Below, one piece after another: positions 17,704 to 25,260 of a stretch of DNA of 64,000 nt. The notes under the pieces are model-generated. The model did not search any database, was not told the origin of the DNA, and saw nothing but the letters and a program-made list of their open reading frames with translations. Both the position numbers and the translations under genes were made by a program. Numbering within the stretch: position 1 is the first letter of the stretch; every line of letters starts with the position of its first letter. The stretch is from the NCBI RefSeq assembly GCF_009601505.1, contig NZ_WITC01000061.1:62001-126000 (forward strand), in the 5' to 3' direction. The DNA comes from Sinorhizobium terangae. GTDB taxonomy: Bacteria > Pseudomonadota > Alphaproteobacteria > Rhizobiales > Rhizobiaceae.

Positions 17704-17734
17704 AAGAAAAGGGCCCCACCGATTGGTGGAGCCC
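17704..17734 (-). terminator. rho-independent terminator (minus strand)
   Basis: GGGCtCCACC / GGTGGgGCCC hairpin with a 4-base loop (17711-17734), followed on the minus strand by CTTTTCTT. It would end transcription of the two small genes at 17874-18385. Confidence 0.7.
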
Positions 17735-17873
17735 GATCTGCACTGTTGTTTGGGAACGCGCGGATCCGTAGGGGCTTGCGGAGAGGGGACTTGTTCCACG
17801 CGGTCCGACACATAAACTGGATGGGTGGCGATTTGTTCCCGATCGGCCTGAGAAAAGCTCGCGCGGCGCTATA

Positions 17874-18125
17874 TCAAAGCGACCAGAACCTCTGGCTGCG
17901 CGCGGGAGTGGCCGGCGTGCCGCCCATGACATACCCGGCGACGAACGCCAGGGCGGCGACCATGAGCACAGTGCCGCTCAGCGCCGCCGGATGATCGCGG
18001 GCCGTCCCGGCAACCACCGCCGCCTCGTCGCGGACGTAGCGCGCAACATCCTGTGTTTTCGTTTTCAGATCGGGTTCTGCCGGTTTGCCGGTGAAGCCGG
18101 CTCTCAGCGTTTTCAGTGCCATCAT
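17874..18125 (-). CDS. small single-pass membrane protein
   Basis: An 83-residue protein. A charged N-terminal half (TKTQDVARYVRDEAAVVAGTARDHP) precedes one hydrophobic helix (TVLMVAALAFVAGYVMGG) near residues 52-70. The architecture resembles short DUF883/YqjD-like membrane anchors, though I do not claim the family. GGAG directly upstream selects the ATGATG at 18125 over 18137. It follows the 18134-18385 gene with 8 bases between and shares its full-consensus EcfG promoter; a minus-strand terminator lies downstream. Confidence 0.7.
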   Translation of the reverse strand: MMALKTLRAGFTGKPAEPDLKTKTQDVARYVRDEAAVVAGTARDHPAALSGTVLMVAALAFVAGYVMGGTPATPARSQRFWSL

Positions 18126-18133
18126 TCCGCTCC

Positions 18134-18385
18134 TCATTCCTGGTCTTTCATGCCCGGCGTCGGATAGCGTTGATCCGCATCCTCGAGATCGGACTCCACG
18201 AGATAGTCGTCCCGCTTTTGCCGCGCGGCCTCGCGCATCGCGCGATGGTTTGGCAGATCGTCCGGCTCGACAGGTTGCGTTTTCGAGCGCGGATGCAGGT
18301 CGCTATCCTTCTCGGCCGGTCTCTGTCCGGCCGCGCCGCGCTGGGCGCCCTTGGCGTCCTTGCGCTGCTTTTCCGTCGTTTTCAC
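18134..18385 (-). CDS. small hydrophilic hypothetical protein
   Basis: An 83-residue, very charged protein with no hydrophobic core (KQRKDAKGAQRG, DDLPNHRAMREAARQKRDDY, YPTPGMKDQE), predicted disordered. The start is GTG at 18385 with AGGAGGAAG 4-10 bases upstream. A full-consensus EcfG promoter at 18415-18439 ends 30 bases before the start. First gene of a two-gene unit with the membrane protein at 17874. Function unknown. Confidence 0.7.
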   Translation of the reverse strand: MKTTEKQRKDAKGAQRGAAGQRPAEKDSDLHPRSKTQPVEPDDLPNHRAMREAARQKRDDYLVESDLEDADQRYPTPGMKDQE

Positions 18386-18414
18386 CTCTTCCTCCTGAGC
18401 GTTGATGGTGAGTC

Positions 18415-18439
18415 AACGCCATGCCGGATGAGAAGTTCC
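18415..18439 (-). promoter_or_regulatory. EcfG/RpoE2-type promoter (full consensus)
   Basis: Minus strand GGAAC (18439-18435), 16 bases, CGTT (18418-18415); drives 18385 leftward. Confidence 0.8.
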
Positions 18440-18755
18440 GACCGAAATCCTTTCCAACAACCCTGAGTCATCCCCAGGGCAGGAAGGTGCCCTCGTGGAT
18501 CGGCGCGGAGAGCGTTGCCGCCATGGCGCGTGGTTTCGTTACGCCTATCCCGAAAACGAGGAAACGCCGCCTGGGCTTGTTCTGCTCGAATCGGCACGTT
18601 CGACGAAATACCTCCGGAACAAAGCATGTGTGGCTCGGGTTACGTCTGCTGCATGATTCAGCGACCTTCGCACGTCCACAACGACGCGCGGCACTGTAGT
18701 CGATACGCGACGGACTCTGCGAACGGCTGCCTGATCCAACACGGAGTTTTTGGAA
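18440..18755. other. intergenic region without a supported gene
   Basis: No ORF here has both a ribosome binding site and protein-like composition; the 18421-18699 open frame is Arg/Ser-rich and overlaps the promoter. The stretch contains the EcfG-type candidate at 18616-18641 and otherwise nothing recognisable. Confidence 0.5.
18616..18641 (+). promoter_or_regulatory. EcfG/RpoE2-type promoter candidate
   Basis: GGAAC, 19 bases, TT. It is 115 bases upstream of the SDR at 18756, implying a long leader, so confidence is moderate. Confidence 0.45.
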
Positions 18756-19613
18756 ATGGATACCTTCCCTCGCCCTCCCTTTGCGCGGCAGCCTCAAGCC
18801 ATGCCCGGAACGACGGAACGAATGGAGCCGATGCCGGATCACGGTGAGAATTCCTATAAGGGTTCGGGCCGGCTGAAAGGAAAGAAGGCGATCATAACCG
18901 GGGGCGATAGCGGCATCGGCCGGGCTGTGGCGATCGCCTACGCCAGAGAGGGCGCTGACGTCCTCATCGCCTACCTCAGCGAGCACGAGGATGCCCGCGC
19001 GACGAAGGCGCTCGTCGAGGAAGCCGGGCGCAAGGCCGTACTCGTGGCGGGAGACATCCAGTCCCCCGATCACTGCCGGCGGATCGTCGACACGGCCATC
19101 GAAGAGCTCGGCGGCATAGACATTCTCGTCAACAATGCGGCTCACCAGGCGTCCTTCCGGGCGATCGAGGACATAACGGACGAGGAATGGGAATTGACCT
19201 TCCGGGTCAACATTCATGCCATCTTCTATCTGACCAAGGCAGCGGTGCCGCATATGCGTGAAGGCAGTGCCATCATCAACACCGCTTCCATCAATGCCGA
19301 CAGTCCCAACCCGACCCTGCTCGCCTATGCCACCACGAAGGGTGCAATCCATAACTTCACGGCCGGCCTTGCGCAGCTATTGGCTGACCGCGGGATCCGC
19401 GCGAATGTCGTGGCTCCGGGCCCGATCTGGACGCCGTTGATCCCCTCGACCCTCCCGGAGGATTCCGTCGTCGATTTCGGCAAGCAGGTGCCTATGAAGC
19501 GTCCGGGCCAGCCGGTGGAACTGGCTTCGACCTTTGTCATGCTGGCGGACCCGATGTCGAGCTACGTATCGGGCGCGACGGTCGCCGTGACCGGAGGCAA
19601 GCCGTTCCTCTGA
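18756..19613 (+). CDS. SDR family oxidoreductase (YghA-like)
   Basis: A 285-residue SDR with the N-terminal extension of about 40 residues typical of YghA/general-stress SDRs (PGTTERMEPMPDHGENSYKGSGRLKGK). It has TGGDSGIG (NAD(P) binding), NNAAHQ, the serine in IINTASIN, and YATTK as catalytic Tyr-Lys. ATG 18756 has GGAG upstream and is preferred to TTG 18750. Such proteins are part of stress regulons in many bacteria, consistent with the promoter candidate upstream. Substrate unknown. Confidence 0.9.
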   Translation: MDTFPRPPFARQPQAMPGTTERMEPMPDHGENSYKGSGRLKGKKAIITGGDSGIGRAVAIAYAREGADVLIAYLSEHEDARATKALVEEAGRKAVLVAGDIQSPDHCRRIVDTAIEELGGIDILVNNAAHQASFRAIEDITDEEWELTFRVNIHAIFYLTKAAVPHMREGSAIINTASINADSPNPTLLAYATTKGAIHNFTAGLAQLLADRGIRANVVAPGPIWTPLIPSTLPEDSVVDFGKQVPMKRPGQPVELASTFVMLADPMSSYVSGATVAVTGGKPFL

Positions 19614-19734
19614 CAACGGATGAGAGAAGCGTGAAATAAGCTGGAAGCAGCCGCGACGGCCCGGCGATCCGACATGATCCGGTCGCCTATGCTATCGGCC
19701 CGCAGGCCCTGCCTCGCCGGAACGCTCGCGCCAA

Positions 19735-20001
19735 TCAGGCACCGGTCCAGCTGTTGACGCGGAATTGCGCTTCCTCGGCCGCCTTGATGAAGGCGGAACG
19801 CGCGGCGTCGGGTTCGTCATTTCCCTCGATCACGCGATCGCATGCAGCCAATGCTTCGCTTTTTGCCTTTCCATCGGCGAGCGGCCAGTGGTTCTTGAGA
19901 CATAGAAAGGCGTCGCGCGTGCTCTGCACCCGCAGCACCCGCCTTGGCGCCTCCAGGATGACCACCTCGCTCCACAGGCGATCCTGCATCAGGCTTGGCA
20001 T
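19735..20001 (-). CDS. DUF982 domain protein
   Basis: An 88-residue protein with the DUF982 pattern: W.EVVILEAP....V.STRDAFLCLKNHWP...G......AL..CDRVIEG......AR.AFI.AAEEA. This family is almost confined to rhizobia and often sits in multicopy near stress or replicon-specific genes; function unknown. It starts inside the 3' end of the CBS-domain gene (13-base overlap), so the two are one transcript. Confidence 0.85.
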   Translation of the reverse strand: MPSLMQDRLWSEVVILEAPRRVLRVQSTRDAFLCLKNHWPLADGKAKSEALAACDRVIEGNDEPDAARSAFIKAAEEAQFRVNSWTGA

Positions 20002-20471
20002 ATCGAGGCTCCTTCAAGCGCATAGGATTGGGGCTCCTGACGGCTCATTCCCTCCAACACGAGCCCCCCGAGTTCCGGGCTGGCGCGCGTGATGTCGGCC
20101 AGGGAAATGATGCCGGCCGCATGCTTTTTTTCATCAAGGACGACGAGGCGGCGTATCTTGAACTCATGCATCTTTTGCGCGGCCAGCAGGATGCTGTCTT
20201 CCTCCTCGCAGTACTCGGCTGAAACCGTCATGAATTCGAACACAGCCGTCGATGTCGATAGTCCCTGCGCGACCACCGAAGCGAGGATGTCGCGTTCCGT
20301 GACGATCCCGAGGATCGTTCCGACGCCCGGAGCCTCGACTGGCAACGCGCCCACCTCTGCCTCCTCCATCAGTCGCGCAACCGATTGCGCCGTATCGCTG
20401 GGTGAAACTGTAAAGACCTGTTTGGACATCACGTCCCGGACGCGTATCGATCTGTCCTCATGGGCGGCCAT
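19989..20471 (-). CDS. CBS-domain protein
   Basis: A 160-residue protein of two tandem CBS motifs (about residues 8-70, VRDVMSKQVFTVSPSDTAQSVARLM, and 78-140, VFEFMTVSAEYCEEEDSILLAAQKM). Each shows the G-I-V/I-S and D-I/T-R ends that bind adenine nucleotides. It is probably a soluble energy- or stress-sensing protein. AGGAG 9 bases before ATG 20471 selects this start over the upstream Met at 20519. It overlaps DUF982 downstream and possibly a small gene upstream. Confidence 0.88.
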   Translation of the reverse strand: MAAHEDRSIRVRDVMSKQVFTVSPSDTAQSVARLMEEAEVGALPVEAPGVGTILGIVTERDILASVVAQGLSTSTAVFEFMTVSAEYCEEEDSILLAAQKMHEFKIRRLVVLDEKKHAAGIISLADITRASPELGGLVLEGMSRQEPQSYALEGASICQA

Positions 20472-20661
20472 TGACGAGACTCCTGCCATTGATGGATGCA
20501 GGCACCCTGACTTCCTCATCTAGCGGTTTCTTGAGTGTGAGATCGACGCGGTATGGAACAATCACCTGGGGCTGCCACGTGTTTCGCTGCGTCGTTTTGA
20601 GACTCGGATTTTCAGGCGGCCGAAGGAATCTCGGTCGCTTTTGCTTCGATCTTTGCCGCAC
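20458..20661 (-). CDS. small hypothetical protein
   Basis: A 67-residue basic protein read from GTG 20661, with GGGAG 7 bases upstream. Its stop overlaps the CBS-gene start by 14 bases, as DUF982 overlaps the CBS gene, suggesting a coupled trio. The sequence (RPRFLRPPENPSLK, VIVPYRVDLTLKKPLDEEV) matches no family I recognise. An ATG at 20706 would lengthen it but runs into the intergenic repeat. Modest confidence. Confidence 0.4.
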   Translation of the reverse strand: MRQRSKQKRPRFLRPPENPSLKTTQRNTWQPQVIVPYRVDLTLKKPLDEEVRVPASINGRSLVNGRP

Positions 20662-20700
20662 GATATGCTCCCTTCTGCTCGTGTGGACATGCACCGGATG

Positions 20701-20804
20701 CTGCATGATCCCCCTAAAATCGGAACCGATTTAAGGACAAAATCAGGCAGAAACTCAAAGCTCTACAGCGATCGTTGCGCATGCGTTGACGCGCGGCGCT
20801 GTAG
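20701..20804. repeat. intergenic palindromic repeat, family B copy 1
   Basis: CTGCATGAT..CTCAAAG..CTACAGCG..GCGCGGCGCTGTAG arrangement shared with 21195-21298, 42370-42469 and 46699-46800. Rhizobial mosaic-element type. Confidence 0.75.
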
Positions 20805-20881
20805 GCCGCAATGCTTCCTTAACGCACCAGCAGGGGAGCGGTTCCCCCGTGCAGCAGGCTATTTCGTTTTTCTGAACGATC

Positions 20882-21169
20882 TCAACGATCGCTTTTGGGC
20901 GCGGCAGGGCTGGCGCCGCGGGCTGCACGTGCGCTTGCGTCCTGAAGAATGGATGAGATTTCCGCCGTCACCGCGTTCTGCCGGGCAAAGGCCTCGGACG
21001 GAACGATGCCCGGATCTTCCTCGTGATCCTGCACGATCAGTTCTTCTTCCAGGATACGGTTGATCTCCCGCCAAGCGTCGTCATTTTTTGCAAGCGCGGA
21101 AAGAACGGCCACGAGAATTTCGCGCTGCGCAGCCAATCGAAATTCGGTGCTTTCCACGCGTTTTCCCAT
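20882..21169 (-). CDS. hypothetical protein, helical
   Basis: A 95-residue, probably all-helical soluble protein (VESTEFRLAAQREILVAVLSALAK, DDAWREINRILEEELIVQDHEEDPG, AEISSILQDASARAARG). Met 21169 is chosen because it follows GGGGAC and avoids the repeat at 21195-21298. No family recognised. It lies between two copies of the family-B repeat, and no EcfG promoter is seen. Confidence 0.6.
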   Translation of the reverse strand: MGKRVESTEFRLAAQREILVAVLSALAKNDDAWREINRILEEELIVQDHEEDPGIVPSEAFARQNAVTAEISSILQDASARAARGASPAAPKSDR

Positions 21170-21194
21170 ATTGGTCCCCGAACATTCATCGGGA

Positions 21195-21298
21195 CTACAG
21201 CGCCGGGCGTCCAATCATACGCGCAAAGGACGCTGTAGCACTTTGATTTTCTGCATGATTTCGTCCCTGAATCGATCTCGGTTCAAGGAACCATGCAG
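21195..21298. repeat. intergenic palindromic repeat, family B copy 2
   Basis: Begins CTACAGCGCCGGGCG, has GGACGCTGTAGCACTTTGA in the middle and ends at ATGCAG; opposite orientation to copy 1. Confidence 0.75.
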
Positions 21299-21306
21299 TG
21301 GCGCAG

Positions 21307-21591
21307 CTATTCAAGAACCTGCACGACCGTATGCGTCTTCGGGTTCACTATGACCCGCTTTTCGTTGACGACCGCGTAGGCGAAATCAGGCTGTTCCGGA
21401 ATGGGGTAGACTTGCACCACGTCAGGCACCGGCTGGCCGACGACAATATCGCCCTCATATTGAACGGATGGCGTATTCTGTTCGAGCACATAGGTTCTTA
21501 CTTCGCCGGGCAATACGACAGTATCCTGGGCAATCGCCGAGGAACCCACAGCCGTCAGCAGCGCCGCAATCGTCATGGCAAATTTCTTCAT
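21307..21591 (-). CDS. DUF1236 family exported protein
   Basis: A 94-residue protein with a Sec signal peptide (MKKFAMTIAALLTAVGSSAIAQ, cleavage after AIA-Q) and a mature part in the DUF1236 style: PGEVRTYVLEQ, VGQPVPDVVQVYPIP and YAVVNEKRVIVNPKTHTVVQVL. DUF1236 proteins are small periplasmic proteins of rhizobia with unknown function. AAAGGAG precedes ATG 21591; upstream in-frame codons are ignored. An EcfG-type promoter candidate lies at 21643-21667. Confidence 0.88.
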   Translation of the reverse strand: MKKFAMTIAALLTAVGSSAIAQDTVVLPGEVRTYVLEQNTPSVQYEGDIVVGQPVPDVVQVYPIPEQPDFAYAVVNEKRVIVNPKTHTVVQVLE

Positions 21592-21642
21592 TGATATGCT
21601 CCTTTCTTGAGACACCTCCACAACCAGTTCCTTGAGAGACCC

Positions 21643-21667
21643 AACCAGCGGTAACGCAATTGGTTCC
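21643..21667 (-). promoter_or_regulatory. EcfG/RpoE2-type promoter candidate
   Basis: Minus strand GGAAC (21667-21663), 18 bases, TT (21644-21643), preceded by GG; 52 bases from the DUF1236 start. Confidence 0.55.
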
Positions 21668-21812
21668 CAGGCACTCGCAGGCCTGGCTTGGCTCTTGGCT
21701 GTGATCTCTCTGGCTTCGATCTCTCTCGGGTCTAAGGTGTCCGCACGAAAGCGGCACGTGCGCTTTCGTCGCAACGGCCGATTGCAGACGGAATCACGTT
21801 TTGACGAACGGC

Positions 21813-21847
21813 ACAAAAAAGAGGTCCTTCAACAAGAAGAACCTCTT
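21813..21847 (-). terminator. rho-independent terminator for the Gly/Ser-rich protein gene
   Basis: Minus-strand stem AAGAGGTtCTTC / GAAGgACCTCTT (21819-21847) followed by six T. It is correctly placed downstream of 21956-22294. Confidence 0.8.
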
Positions 21848-21955
21848 CAGACCCCAGCCGGGGGTTACATAAAGCGCGTCGCGTTCAACCGGACTGATGC
21901 GACGCGCTTTAGCTCATTGATTTTATGCACGTCGTTCAGGTCAGATTTGCCGCCC

Positions 21956-22294
21956 TCAATCGCCGCCACCGCCCGACGCGCCGCCACCGGTGCCGGTGCC
22001 CTCACCGCCGCTGCTGGCGGAACTGTCCCCGCCGCCGGTGCCTGCACCATCGCCGCCTGTTCCGCCATTACCGGTATCCTCGGGACCACTGCCGGAACCC
22101 ACGCTATCCTGCGCACCGCTGCCGCCGCTGCGGCCGCTGTCGTCACTTCCAGTTCCTGGTATGATAATCACAGCGTTGTCTGCGTAGGCATTGCTTGACG
22201 AACCGCTATCGCCACTCAGGGGAATGAGCGGCATTGCCGTCCCGGACGCGAGCCCAAACAGCGACAAAGCGATCATTCTGGGAAGCTTTTTCAT
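21956..22294 (-). CDS. exported Gly/Ser-rich low-complexity protein
   Basis: A 112-residue protein. A signal-like N-terminus (MKKLPRMIALSLFGLASG) is followed by a short polar stretch (SNAYADNAVIIIPGTGSDD) and then about 65 residues of almost pure Gly/Ser/Asp/Thr/Glu repeats ending GGASGGGGD. Such a tail is disordered and acidic, suggesting a surface or periplasmic role. AAAGGAGG precedes ATG 22294 and a clear terminator follows, which supports a real gene despite the low complexity. No family recognised. Confidence 0.75.
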   Translation of the reverse strand: MKKLPRMIALSLFGLASGTAMPLIPLSGDSGSSSNAYADNAVIIIPGTGSDDSGRSGGSGAQDSVGSGSGPEDTGNGGTGGDGAGTGGGDSSASSGGEGTGTGGGASGGGGD

Positions 22295-22635
22295 TGCGTA
22301 CCTCCTTTGGCGGGCAAACACCTGCCTCCGGCCAACCTTCACGAAAAGAAAGTAGGCGCCTGGCCCCAACCATGTTCAAGGATCGCATCAGACCGAGGCA
22401 TTTTAGAGATTGCGATGGTTGGAGATTTGCGATGGCATTTGCCCGATTAGCGGCAGTTAGCGAGCTGCGCGCGGCGTGACCGGCGCCTCGACGCGCAATC
22501 GCATTTCGCGCATTGAAACCGAAGGGAGCCAAGTCGCCATCCGGCAGCGTCGGTCGAAAAAGGGCCGCCTCTCCTCCAGGGGGATCACCCGGACCTAGTA
22601 ACGGGACGTCCCTTCGCTCAGCAAATATCGTCGAT
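22295..22635. other. intergenic region without a supported gene
   Basis: Only shadow reading frames with no ribosome binding site are seen between the Gly-rich gene and the EcfG promoter at 22636. No RNA structure or repeat was recognised. Confidence 0.5.
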
Positions 22636-22660
22636 GGAACCAAAAGGCCAGCTAGGCATT
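22636..22660 (+). promoter_or_regulatory. EcfG/RpoE2-type promoter candidate upstream of the sigma gene
   Basis: GGAAC, 18 bases, TT; 47 bases before the preferred sigma start. Suggests autoregulation or control by a master EcfG. Confidence 0.6.
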
Positions 22661-22706
22661 GTTCGACATTACCAATCTTCTGTTCGTGCAAAGGGCGGTA
22701 TTCGAT

Positions 22707-23231
22707 ATGCCTGCCACCGGCATTCATGCGCTTCACAAATCGCATCATCACATAGAAGACCAGGTCGTCGACCTGATGCCTGCTCTGCGGGCGTTTGCCC
22801 GGACATTCACCTCGGTACCCTTCGAGGCGGACGACCTCCTGCAGGAAACGCTGTATCGGGCGCTAAGAAGCATCGGTCAATTTGAACCGGGTACCAGCCT
22901 GAAGTCCTGGCTGTTTACCATCATGCGAAACACGTTTCGGACGCAGTACAAGATCCGGACGCGCGAGAGCCCAGGAAACACAAATTGCGCCGAGCTGCCA
23001 ATTCCCATGGCACCTCCGCAGGAGTGGTCGGTTCTGAATGGCGAACTTCGTGATGCTTTGGCGTCACTGACCCCCGAGCATCGGGAGGTTCTCGTCCTCG
23101 TCGCCGGTTTCGGCATGAGTTACAAGGAAGCGGCCGACATCTGCGATTGCGCTATCGGCACCATCAAGAGCCGCCTCAGCCGCGCACGCGAAGAATTAAT
23201 AGTCCAGATGCATGGAAATCCTTTGAACTAG
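22707..23231 (+). CDS. EcfG/RpoE2-type ECF sigma factor
   Basis: A 174-residue sigma factor. Region 2 shows EADDLLQETLYRALRSI, then QFEPGTSLKSWLFTIMRNTFR, the block characteristic of alphaproteobacterial EcfG sigmas. Region 4 is SLTPEHREVLVLVAGFGMSYKEAADI with AIGTIKSRLSRARE. EcfG sigmas drive the general stress response and are held by NepR until PhyR titrates it. ATG 22707 (AAGGGCGG upstream) is preferred to TTG 22659, which would lie inside the promoter. In S. meliloti a second EcfG paralogue (RpoE5) is on pSymB; identity with it is plausible, not proven. Confidence 0.9.
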   Translation: MPATGIHALHKSHHHIEDQVVDLMPALRAFARTFTSVPFEADDLLQETLYRALRSIGQFEPGTSLKSWLFTIMRNTFRTQYKIRTRESPGNTNCAELPIPMAPPQEWSVLNGELRDALASLTPEHREVLVLVAGFGMSYKEAADICDCAIGTIKSRLSRAREELIVQMHGNPLN

Positions 23232-23254
23232 CCGCAGCGGGGAGGAGCATTCCC

Positions 23255-23431
23255 TCAGCGCTTGCGTGCATTGAGCGCATCCTGCAGTTGCCGAGCCAGT
23301 TCCAGGAGCCGCTCCGGCACGGCCTCCTTCTGTATCTTGTCCATGAGAGCAGCGATCCACTCATCGACGGCCTTGTCTACGTCCGGCCCCGCGCGTGCCT
23401 TGGTTTCTTCCATCCGTTTATCCTTCGTCAT
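23255..23431 (-). CDS. NepR-like anti-sigma factor candidate
   Basis: A 58-residue protein convergent with the sigma gene and 23 bases from its stop. The core KAVDEWIAALMDKIQKEAV followed by PERLLELARQLQDAL matches the NepR pattern of an amphipathic helix, the EPVPDRF-like turn and a second helix. NepR binds EcfG and blocks RNA polymerase. The preferred Met 23431 gives a NepR-like length; the upstream open frame is composition-unlike. Normally nepR is upstream of ecfG in one operon, so this tail-to-tail order is unusual. No phyR-like gene is seen in the window. Confidence 0.65.
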   Translation of the reverse strand: MTKDKRMEETKARAGPDVDKAVDEWIAALMDKIQKEAVPERLLELARQLQDALNARKR

Positions 23432-23620
23432 GGCGAGGATCTCACGATAACGTATTGTGCCGGGTTCTTCATGTAAATCGCCAGAACGGGACAAGGAAAA
23501 GTGCGAGCGCCGGCGGACGCGCCCGACATCGGAGAAGACTACCAAACGTTCGGGCATCAGCGCCGCGACGGTCGTGTCGGCCAGGCGGACGGCATCCACA
23601 GGAAGCCGCCCACTGAAAGC

Positions 23621-23809
23621 CTATGACTTGGACACGTGCTCCTTCTTGCCTTTCCGCTTTGTCGAGGCCATTTCCTCAAGCTCCTTTTCGGTCATGGATT
23701 TTTCCATGCTCCTCGAAGGACCCTTGAGTTCGCTCTTCTTCTGTTCTCCTCGCTTGGCGGCAAGCGCGGCACCTGCGGCCTTTTGCTGTGCTTTCGATTT
23801 TGCAGGCAT
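23621..23809 (-). CDS. DUF3008 family protein
   Basis: A 62-residue, Lys/Ala/Ser-rich protein with the DUF3008 signature: MPAKSKAQQKAAGAALAAKR at the start, LKGPSRSMEKSMTEKELEEM in the middle and TKRKGKKEHV at the end. Members are small basic proteins of unknown function. Met 23809 has AAGGAG upstream. An EcfG-type promoter candidate ends 54 bases before it. Confidence 0.88.
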   Translation of the reverse strand: MPAKSKAQQKAAGAALAAKRGEQKKSELKGPSRSMEKSMTEKELEEMASTKRKGKKEHVSKS

Positions 23810-23862
23810 CTCTTTTCTCCTTCGGACGACAGATGGCGCCGCATCGATTCCGACACTCCCGG

Positions 23863-23887
23863 AACCGGCGATAGTCAATTATGTTCC
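23863..23887 (-). promoter_or_regulatory. EcfG/RpoE2-type promoter candidate
   Basis: Minus strand GGAAC (23887-23883), 18 bases, TT (23864-23863); upstream of the DUF3008 gene. Confidence 0.6.
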
Positions 23888-23935
23888 CTATGTGGAAAGG
23901 CTAATGGACGCCACCGGTGGGGAGGCGCTCTCCTC

Positions 23936-24619
23936 CTACTTGCCGGTTTGCCACGTGGGAGCCGCGACGCCCTTGGATTCCGGCGATCCGCGAAAGCGGA
24001 GAAAGATGGAAAGGACCACGAGGACCAAAGTGGAAAGAAATTCCGATTGCCAGTTCTGGAAGCATTCGAACCAGAATTCAGAACTGAAAAGGTGATTCCA
24101 GAGGTCCGAAGCTGCTTCGCCATGGGCAGAAGCATTGAGATTTGCCGCGGCCGCGCTTGCGCGCAGGTGCAGTACAAAGGACAGCACGAAGAGGCCGCCG
24201 AGGGCAACGCCGAGCGAATAGGAATAGAGCGCCTTAAGCACACCACCACGCCGAACCGGCCATGGTGCCGCCGGATTACTTTTTTTGCAGATCGGATCAT
24301 CATCGTTCGATCCGGCATCCGGGTCCTTCGATTCTGCCGAGCCGCGTTGAAAGAGGAACGCCGTGAGGCAAACGTAAGCGGACATCTGCAGAAATTCGCT
24401 TTCCCAGTTCTCGAAGAGAGCTGAGAGAAAATGACCCGACAAGATGTACGAGGCGACGGTTAGTGGCGTGCCATCGTGCAAGGCCGCATCGTGGTTGTAA
24501 GCATACAAGCCGCTGACCACCATGCCGGCGATGGTCGCAGAGGTCAGTGCGCACAGCGCGATCGTCAATCCGTTGTTACGCAGAAACGACATCAGTTCAC
24601 TCACTCCACCTTGGGTCAT
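23936..24619 (-). CDS. DUF6766-like membrane protein
   Basis: A protein of about 227 residues with four predicted membrane helices in two similar halves. Each half pairs a helix with a conserved Trp/Glu motif: FENWESEFLQMSAYVCLTAFLF and FQNWQSEFLSTLVLVVLSIFL. This internal repeat (xNWxSEFLxx) and the loop YNHDAALHDG are, from memory, those of DUF6766. Start uncertain among Met 24652, 24619 and 24592; none has a strong ribosome site. Function unknown. Confidence 0.75.
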   Translation of the reverse strand: MTQGGVSELMSFLRNNGLTIALCALTSATIAGMVVSGLYAYNHDAALHDGTPLTVASYILSGHFLSALFENWESEFLQMSAYVCLTAFLFQRGSAESKDPDAGSNDDDPICKKSNPAAPWPVRRGGVLKALYSYSLGVALGGLFVLSFVLHLRASAAAANLNASAHGEAASDLWNHLFSSEFWFECFQNWQSEFLSTLVLVVLSIFLRFRGSPESKGVAAPTWQTGK

Positions 24620-24738
24620 CGGCCAGTCGCCATGGGTGGCTTGGTCTCGCACCCTTCGCGCCCTCAGGCGCCGTAAACGCTGAAATCATGCTGGTTTCCT
24701 GTACCAAGAGGGCTAGGGCATTCCTGTAATGGTGCCGA

Positions 24739-25236
24739 TCAGCCACCGATGAGCCAGAACAGGGAGGCAAAAATCAAGATGAAGAGCGCGATCGCACCGA
24801 AAAAGCGGGCCATTCCGGCATTCGTGTTTTCGCCGAGGGCCTGATTCCACGTCTTTCCCCCGGTGCCATCATCGCTCTGCTCGGCGTCACCCCCAAGCAT
24901 CACGTGGCCACCACCGGACTCGGATCCAGAAACATCCCTCACCGAGCTGCGTATGTTCTCACCGTAATCACGGGGGCGCGGCTGCGGCGGGTCTGCCGGG
25001 GTCGCCTCTTGATCGGTCGCGCTTGGCATCCATCCCGCGGCGTCCCCGGCATCGGCAATGTGTCCGCCGGACGGGGCCCTGTCCTCCGCCTCGGGCAGGC
25101 CCTTTTCCGCCGCCGTCCATGCCTCTTGCGGTCTTCCCGTGTTCAATGATCTGCCCGCATGACCTTGTTCACGCGAGCCCGATTGTGCGCGACGCGGAAC
25201 TGCACCGCTACCGCTGCCGTATTGCTTCCCTGGCAT
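24739..25236 (-). CDS. hypothetical protein, disordered with C-terminal membrane anchor
   Basis: A 165-residue protein: about 130 Gly/Ser/Pro/Asp-rich residues without predicted structure, then one C-terminal helix (FFGAIALFILIFASLFWLIGG), giving a tail-anchored topology. AAAGGAG and CGGAG lie before ATG 25236; the longer reading to 25314 is unlikely because it crosses the terminator-like hairpin. No family recognised. A weak EcfG promoter candidate overlaps that hairpin. Confidence 0.6.
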   Translation of the reverse strand: MPGKQYGSGSGAVPRRAQSGSREQGHAGRSLNTGRPQEAWTAAEKGLPEAEDRAPSGGHIADAGDAAGWMPSATDQEATPADPPQPRPRDYGENIRSSVRDVSGSESGGGHVMLGGDAEQSDDGTGGKTWNQALGENTNAGMARFFGAIALFILIFASLFWLIGG

Positions 25237-25260
25237 CTCCGGGACTCCTTTGTTGCAAGA

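Noticed and set aside
18421-18699. 92-codon plus-strand ORF in the gap before the SDR
   Set aside because: Starts inside a promoter, lacks a ribosome site and has Arg/Ser-rich shadow composition.
21925-22198. Plus-strand frames rich in Ala/Pro/His opposite the Gly/Ser-rich gene
   Set aside because: They are complements of the GGC/AGC-type repeats; the minus strand has the ribosome site, signal peptide and terminator.
22206-22751. 181-codon minus-strand ORF upstream of the EcfG sigma gene
   Set aside because: Overlaps the Gly-rich gene and the sigma gene and has no ribosome site.
23457-24095. 212-codon plus-strand ORF over the DUF3008 and DUF6766 genes
   Set aside because: Antisense to two genes with ribosome sites and recognised families.
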